From positions 1 through 11,261 of the forward strand of contig JBDRCU010000020.1 in assembly GCA_043821485.1 (NCBI GenBank): DNA of 11,261 bases. Reading direction: 5' to 3'. Below the pieces are notes generated by a model. It had not been told where the DNA came from and ran no database searches. It saw only the letters and a list, made by a program, of their open reading frames with translations. A program made the position numbers and the translations under genes. The DNA comes from JBDRCU01 sp043821485 (GTDB lineage Bacteria > Patescibacteriota > Minisyncoccia > 2-02-FULL-40-12 > IGHO2-01-FULL-4-A). This document shows positions 7,572 to 11,261 of the stretch, one piece after another (position 1 is the stretch's first letter; the number at the start of each line of letters is the position of its first letter).

Positions 7572-8921
7572 ATGAAAGAGAAGATATACCTAAAAACAGT
7601 TAAAGAGAAATTTGAAACTAAGTTAAACAAACTACTTAGGGAAGAGTTTGTTACAAGATCAGATAATTCAATTTCTTTTAAAGAAACAAAGATATTTTCT
7701 TTTGACGAAAAGAAAATATCTTATGGAACAACAAGAGTCGCGCCTAAAAATATAGATCCATTCTATGAAGATGATTATAAAGTTTCGATCTTATTAAGTC
7801 ACAAAAATATTAATTTATTAGGGAGTAATCTATTAAAACCACCATATGGAGCTAGGGTGGTAGTTAATGTGCTCCGGGATTATGTTGATGATATAAAGGA
7901 AATAGAAATAGGATCTGGAGAAAATAAAATATCCGACGGTAAGGTATGTATCACTAAAGAATTGTACTTAACAATAACGAAGATAAATAAAGAAGAGGGG
8001 GTGGATAAAATTATTAGAATTAAAAATAGGACAATACCATTCTTAAAGACAGACTTTGGTTTAAGCGATATACAAGAAAGTGAGGTAGAAAGGGACTATG
8101 GGTTGTTGCTGAGAGAAATTATATCCAGTAATCAGCTCACTAGCACAGATGTATTATCACTGACAGATAAACTAGAAGCTGGCGATGACAGCAAGATTGT
8201 TATTGCTCAAGAAATAAACAAACAGACAGAATGGTTGCTTGAAATCTTGAGAAAAATTATTGATGAGCCAAAGCTAACAACAGCATTAGCAAAAGAATAC
8301 GGCAAAAGATACTTCAATTACACTAAAAATAGCATTGTCGGACCCGAACATTTAATGGAAAAAATACTAACTGATTATGGGAAGAATATTATCTTTGGTG
8401 TCCCAGCGTTACTCAATACAGATAAGTATGTCATATCTAAACTACCGAAGGTGCAATTTGATATTATTTTAATAGATAATTTATCAGATATTGAAATAGT
8501 CGAGTTAAAAAGACCAGATGTCTATGTGTTGGAGTTTGACCCAAATAGAAACAAATTTTATCCATCCCAAGATCTATCTGTAGCTATAGGGCAAGCCGAA
8601 AGATATATAACTACTTTATATAAAGATAATGATCCAAATTTTAAAATAAATAACAAAACAATTAAAAAATATATAGAAGCAGAAATTGGAGGAAGTGTAG
8701 AATTAAACATAACAAGACCAAGTGCCACAATTGTGATTGGGGGGATTCATCGGATAGCAAAAGATTACAGTGAACTTTCTATTAAGAGACCGCAGACAAG
8801 GGGAAGATATGAAGAGAACATGTGGCAGGCATATAGAGAGCTGAAGAGTACGCATAAAAATATAAGAATAACCACTTATTCAGAATTAGTAGATGGGGCA
8901 GAACTTAGATTGAAAAGCTAG
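7572..8921 (+). CDS. sduA: Shedu-like antiphage nuclease (SduA, DUF4263)
   Basis: A 449-aa protein when started at the ATG at 7572; a longer frame from 7509 would run into the end of res and adds an implausible 21 residues. The C-terminal half carries a PD-(D/E)XK core of Shedu/DUF4263 type: D297 in 'VQFDIILID', E311-L-K313 in 'IVELKRPD', then Q341 in 'VAIGQAERYI'. These are followed by a strand-rich end with 'TIVIGG' and 'RITTYSELVDGAEL', which fits the family. The N-terminal 200 residues are less conserved and presumably sense or gate activity, as variable N-termini do in Shedu proteins. SduA acts alone as a DNA nuclease that stops phage. GC is sharply lower here (about 22-27% in several 60-nt lines) than in res, suggesting separate acquisition. 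It follows res by 13 nt. Confidence 0.82.
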   Translation: MKEKIYLKTVKEKFETKLNKLLREEFVTRSDNSISFKETKIFSFDEKKISYGTTRVAPKNIDPFYEDDYKVSILLSHKNINLLGSNLLKPPYGARVVVNVLRDYVDDIKEIEIGSGENKISDGKVCITKELYLTITKINKEEGVDKIIRIKNRTIPFLKTDFGLSDIQESEVERDYGLLLREIISSNQLTSTDVLSLTDKLEAGDDSKIVIAQEINKQTEWLLEILRKIIDEPKLTTALAKEYGKRYFNYTKNSIVGPEHLMEKILTDYGKNIIFGVPALLNTDKYVISKLPKVQFDIILIDNLSDIEIVELKRPDVYVLEFDPNRNKFYPSQDLSVAIGQAERYITTLYKDNDPNFKINNKTIKKYIEAEIGGSVELNITRPSATIVIGGIHRIAKDYSELSIKRPQTRGRYEENMWQAYRELKSTHKNIRITTYSELVDGAELRLKS

Positions 8922-8931
8922 ATTTATATCC

Positions 8932-9591
8932 ATGGCTCTCTCCAAAGAACATATTCAGGAACTCAAAAACATCTTAGAAAAAGAGAATGGGATAGAAGTC
9001 TCTTGGGAAGAAGCAGAAGAAGGAGCCCATAACCTAACTCGTCTTGCAGAGCTTATGTATGACTGCTGGGTAGAAGATGAACGTAGAAAAAAGAAATTAG
9101 AAGAATCGCCCAAAGGATTCCACCTTAAAGGAATTGGTTATACCTGTTTCATCTGCGGTAGCTCTGTCTCAAATGAAGAATCGTGGTATGACAAATGGGG
9201 CATCAAGTGCCTTATTTGCCAGAAGGCAATTAATAAAAAGATTATTCCAGCTTCATGCGCGAAGAATAAAGATAGTTGGTATTCAAAATATGATCTAGAG
9301 AGTCGTTTTAATATTGATCGTCATGCCCTGAATAGATTTATCAAAGAAGGGATTTTAAATCCTCGTATTGTTCCGAATTCAGCTGGTAGGCCACACACCT
9401 ATCTTTTCCTCATAAAAGACAATAAAGATACCCTACCACCAAAGAAACTAACGGAGTCAAAGTTGGTTAAGGAAACAAAAGATGGGAAAGATTGGCATCG
9501 TTCAGAGCCATGGTATAGGTTTGTAGATCCCCACAAAGCATTGAAGGGCTATAAAATCATAGACCATTTAAGTGTTCAGAGTGCTGATTGA
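8932..9591 (+). CDS. Zinc-ribbon and winged-helix protein of unknown function
   Basis: A 219-aa protein, function not known to me. The N-terminus is acidic and helical (about 1-60). Next come two CxxC knuckles, C72-x2-C75 and C93-x2-C96 ('YTCFICG' and 'IKCLICQ'), 17 residues apart, a clear zinc-ribbon arrangement. At about 113-158 a region ('WYSKYDLESRFNI...ALNRFIKEGIL...GRPHTYLFL') looks like a MerR/excisionase-type winged helix that would bind DNA. From memory, close relatives are frequent in Parcubacteria-type genomes and are not tied to defence, so this may be an ordinary lineage-specific gene caught in the island. It starts 10 nt after the Shedu-like stop and precedes the unknown pair. 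A regulatory role is plausible but unproven. Confidence 0.85.
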   Translation: MALSKEHIQELKNILEKENGIEVSWEEAEEGAHNLTRLAELMYDCWVEDERRKKKLEESPKGFHLKGIGYTCFICGSSVSNEESWYDKWGIKCLICQKAINKKIIPASCAKNKDSWYSKYDLESRFNIDRHALNRFIKEGILNPRIVPNSAGRPHTYLFLIKDNKDTLPPKKLTESKLVKETKDGKDWHRSEPWYRFVDPHKALKGYKIIDHLSVQSAD

Positions 9592-9622
9592 ACCTAAAAA
9601 TCGAAGATTTACTGAAACAATT

Positions 9623-10249
9623 ATGAAAAACAAAACTCCTGACATAAACAATTTAGTTTTATTTCTCGCTGGTACCGCTATGAAGCCTTTGTTTAATAAT
9701 GATATTTGGCAATGCTATGGCTATAGAAAACGGCCAAAACATGGGAGCATCTGGCACAAAATGTTTTCTAAAAGATATGAGTTAGAAAGCTTTATCGCAA
9801 AAGAAATTCTCACAATGGGTCTTATCGATGTGTTGAATGGCATTAAAAAATCAACAGGAACGTTTGATACAAAATTACTAATTTCGATGGGAATGATCGA
9901 TCAATTCTTATCTGCCACAAAGAACATATTTTCTATAGATTTGTTTATGGAAAATCTTTTTTCCACCTATGCCTCATATTTAAAAAGTGATAAATCAGAA
10001 CTCCACGTGCCGGTTATATTAAAAGCCAAAGATATTTTAAACAAAAAAGACTTTGCAAGATTTATGGTCGGTACTATTAAATTACTTGCCGTCGGACATC
10101 CTGCCAACGATTTTCTATTAGAAAGTGACTTGATCAAGAATGTTGTCGAAGAATCTTCTAAGGAAAACAAGTTAGAAATTTCCATGTCCCAAGAGATGTA
10201 TAAAAAATACGCCCACCTATTATCAGAAAAGATATTAAACAATGAATAA
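9623..10249 (+). CDS. Hypothetical protein, first of an overlapping unknown pair
   Basis: A 208-aa protein from the ATG at 9623. The frame is open further up, to an ATG at 9572 inside the preceding gene, but the 17 extra residues are basic and overlap that gene, so the internal start with a 31-nt gap is preferred. I do not recognise a family. It is mainly alpha-helical, with a short hydrophobic N-terminal stretch ('NNLVLFLAGTAM'), aromatic/basic residues next ('WQCYGYRKRPKHG'), and a C-terminal helix rich in K/E. No signal peptide, clear membrane helix or catalytic motif is evident. The following gene starts 8 nt before this stop, so the two are probably translationally coupled and may form a complex. 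The pair sits at the tail of the island. Confidence 0.75.
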   Translation: MKNKTPDINNLVLFLAGTAMKPLFNNDIWQCYGYRKRPKHGSIWHKMFSKRYELESFIAKEILTMGLIDVLNGIKKSTGTFDTKLLISMGMIDQFLSATKNIFSIDLFMENLFSTYASYLKSDKSELHVPVILKAKDILNKKDFARFMVGTIKLLAVGHPANDFLLESDLIKNVVEESSKENKLEISMSQEMYKKYAHLLSEKILNNE

Positions 10250-10913
10250 GATTGAAAAATCACTCAATCAGTTTTTAGAGGGTCGAGGCAAAAGCAAAGG
10301 AAGAGAACCAGATGAAAGATATGCTTCTTTTGATTTTTGTTACAGTTATTTTTACTCATTCTATAAAGAGAATAAGCTCTCCGAGCTAGCAAGTGAGAAT
10401 AATCTGCAAATGAGTTGCTTGCAGATAGGTTTTTATTTAGCAAGTTGGGGAATGATGAGGGGTTCATCTTTTCTTCTTGAAAAAAGCGTTAGAAACTACA
10501 AAAATTTAGTTCTCGCAATCTCAAAAATGAATCCAAGATTATGGGAGATAGATGTAGATAATTATAGCGAGGAAAACATTCCCCTTTTATTAGATTGTAA
10601 ACAACAAATAATTTCTGCACTCGGGAAACAAAATAACCCAAGCGATATTTTGATAACAAAGATAATGTTAGGGGTCTTCGCTAACACTCCTGCTTTTGAT
10701 CAATACTTTAGAAAAGGTTTGAAGGTCTATTCTTTTAATAAAAAATCATTATTGAAAATTAAGAACTTCTATGAAGAGAACAGGGATGTTTTTGATTCGT
10801 TCAAAATACGCACATTCGATTTCTTAACAGCTAAAGAAACAAATATTATCTATACAAAAGCGAAATTGATCGATATGTACGGATTTATGAACGGAATGAA
10901 TCTGACAAAGTGA
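10242..10913 (+). CDS. Conserved hypothetical protein with 'CLQxGFYLASWGM' motif
   Basis: A 223-aa protein whose ATG overlaps the end of the preceding gene by 8 nt (ATGAATAA). The most distinctive part is residues 59-79, a hydrophobic/aromatic block 'CLQIGFYLASWGMMRGSSF' ending in LL. From memory, the phrase LASWGM-x-RGS-FLL occurs in uncharacterised proteins of similar length in many unrelated bacteria, so this is a real family of unknown function. The rest is helical, with 'YSYFYSFYKEN' at 34-44 and 'TKIMLGVFANTPAFDQYF' further on. No catalytic motif is apparent. Its DNA is A/T-rich (about 25% GC in one line), like the Shedu gene. The coupled start suggests it works with the gene at 9623-10249. 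It closes the array. Confidence 0.85.
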   Translation: MNKIEKSLNQFLEGRGKSKGREPDERYASFDFCYSYFYSFYKENKLSELASENNLQMSCLQIGFYLASWGMMRGSSFLLEKSVRNYKNLVLAISKMNPRLWEIDVDNYSEENIPLLLDCKQQIISALGKQNNPSDILITKIMLGVFANTPAFDQYFRKGLKVYSFNKKSLLKIKNFYEENRDVFDSFKIRTFDFLTAKETNIIYTKAKLIDMYGFMNGMNLTK

Positions 10914-11125
10914 CTCGAGGATATTATAGATCCCGGGATGTAGTCGTCGACGTCAATAAAATGGTTAATTTAGTCCCGAAAAGGAACATTCTCCAAAACC
11001 ACGCTTTCGTGTTCCATTTGTCCCATTTGACCCCCGACCCACGAGCCTAAATTCACTTCTGGAAACAGCCCCAAGAAACCCTTATACTGCCTCATAAGAC
11101 TTGGCACTAGACCCGAGTCGCCCGC
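10914..11125. other. Intergenic junction between A/T-rich island and higher-GC flank
   Basis: 212 nt with no supported gene. Within the first 41 nt lie four CG-centred 6-bp palindromes: CTCGAG 10914-10919, CCCGGG 10932-10937 (inside a 10-bp palindrome, 10930-10939), GTCGAC 10946-10951 and GACGTC 10949-10954. A near-tandem 'CCATTTGTCCCATTTGAC' follows at about 11014-11031. No terminator with a U-run was found for the preceding operon. GC climbs towards 45-53% by the right edge. This is where an island/backbone boundary would be expected. Confidence 0.5.
11083..11088 (+). promoter_or_regulatory. Possible -10 box for the downstream membrane-protein gene
   Basis: TATACT (5 of 6 matches to TATAAT) lies 37 nt before the ATG at 11126. 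No good -35 hexamer was found at 16-18 bp upstream, so this is a weak call based on position and one box. Confidence 0.2.
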
Positions 11126-11261
11126 ATGGAAAAAACATTTATCACACGCGAAGCTGTTCGCCAAGTGCTTGACGTCTACTGGCAACAATATAGGTTACGC
11201 CCCGCACACACGGCTATAGGTCTTCTATCCCCCGCAATAGGCACAATATTGATATTCTTCA
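11126..11261 (+). CDS. Membrane protein N-terminus, probably ABC transporter permease/ATPase (cut by right edge)
   Basis: An ATG at 11126 opens a frame of 45 codons to the window end. The N-terminus is charged and helical ('TREAVRQVLDVYWQQYRLRP'), and from about residue 31 a hydrophobic segment begins ('TAIGLLSPAIGTILIFF'). This matches the N-terminal cytoplasmic helix plus first transmembrane helix of CPR-type ABC exporters with a fused membrane and ATPase domain, as I remember them. The coding GC is near 50%, unlike the island, so it is probably backbone. The ATPase motifs would lie outside the window. Other membrane proteins are possible. Confidence 0.5.
   Translation, partial: MEKTFITREAVRQVLDVYWQQYRLRPAHTAIGLLSPAIGTILIFF

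Noticed and set aside
9572..9622. Upstream in-frame ATG extension of the gene at 9623
   Set aside because: It overlaps the end of the zinc-ribbon gene by 20 nt and adds only a short basic stretch. The start cannot be decided without homologues, but 9623 is preferred.
10970..11188. Minus-strand frame of 72 codons
   Set aside because: It overlaps the start of the membrane-protein gene in antisense and shows no recognisable family; probably a shadow.
1..11261. CRISPR array, transposase or insertion-sequence ends
   Set aside because: No regularly spaced repeats, transposase-like protein or terminal inverted repeats were seen.

Overview
The window looks like an accessory island in a small-genome bacterium, most likely Patescibacteria/CPR (Parcubacteria-like). 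That call rests on three things. Ribosome-binding sites of Shine-Dalgarno type are nearly absent upstream of the starts, which are preceded by A/T-rich sequence. The gene at 8932-9591 resembles, from memory, a family seen in Parcubacteria genomes. The right edge opens a membrane protein that looks like a CPR ABC exporter. TGA is used as a stop, so the code is standard. No rRNA or tRNA is visible to fix the taxon, so this is moderate confidence.

Layout. (1) 1-917, minus strand: two phage-type genes, a small-terminase-like helix-turn-helix protein followed 6 nt later by a ParB-domain/adenine-methyltransferase fusion that runs off the left edge. (2) 918-1544: about 600 nt without a convincing protein gene. 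It holds a 13-bp terminator hairpin (959-986) and many long perfect complementarities, including a probable pseudoknot and three mutually exclusive copies of one 10-11 nt arm. I read it as a large structured RNA of about 585 nt, probably transcribed on the minus strand towards the phage genes. (3) 1545-10913, plus strand: seven tightly packed genes. They are a NucS/DUF91-like PD-(D/E)XK protein, type III restriction-modification Mod and Res, a Shedu (SduA, DUF4263)-like nuclease, a zinc-ribbon/winged-helix protein and two unknown proteins whose genes overlap by 8 nt. (4) 10914-11125: an intergenic stretch with a cluster of CG-centred palindromes, after which GC rises. (5) 11126-11261: the start of a membrane protein, probably chromosomal backbone.

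How it works together. Mod would methylate host DNA. Res, in complex with Mod, would translocate along and cut unmodified DNA. Shedu would add a modification-independent nuclease barrier. The leading NucS-like protein and the trailing unknown pair are candidate accessory defence parts. GC content falls from about 40-45% in mod/res to roughly 22-27% in sampled lines of the Shedu gene, so the island looks assembled stepwise. The most unusual element is the structured RNA beside phage packaging genes. It is compatible in size and context with the phage-associated large-RNA classes ROOL/GOLLD, but I cannot identify the class from sequence alone.
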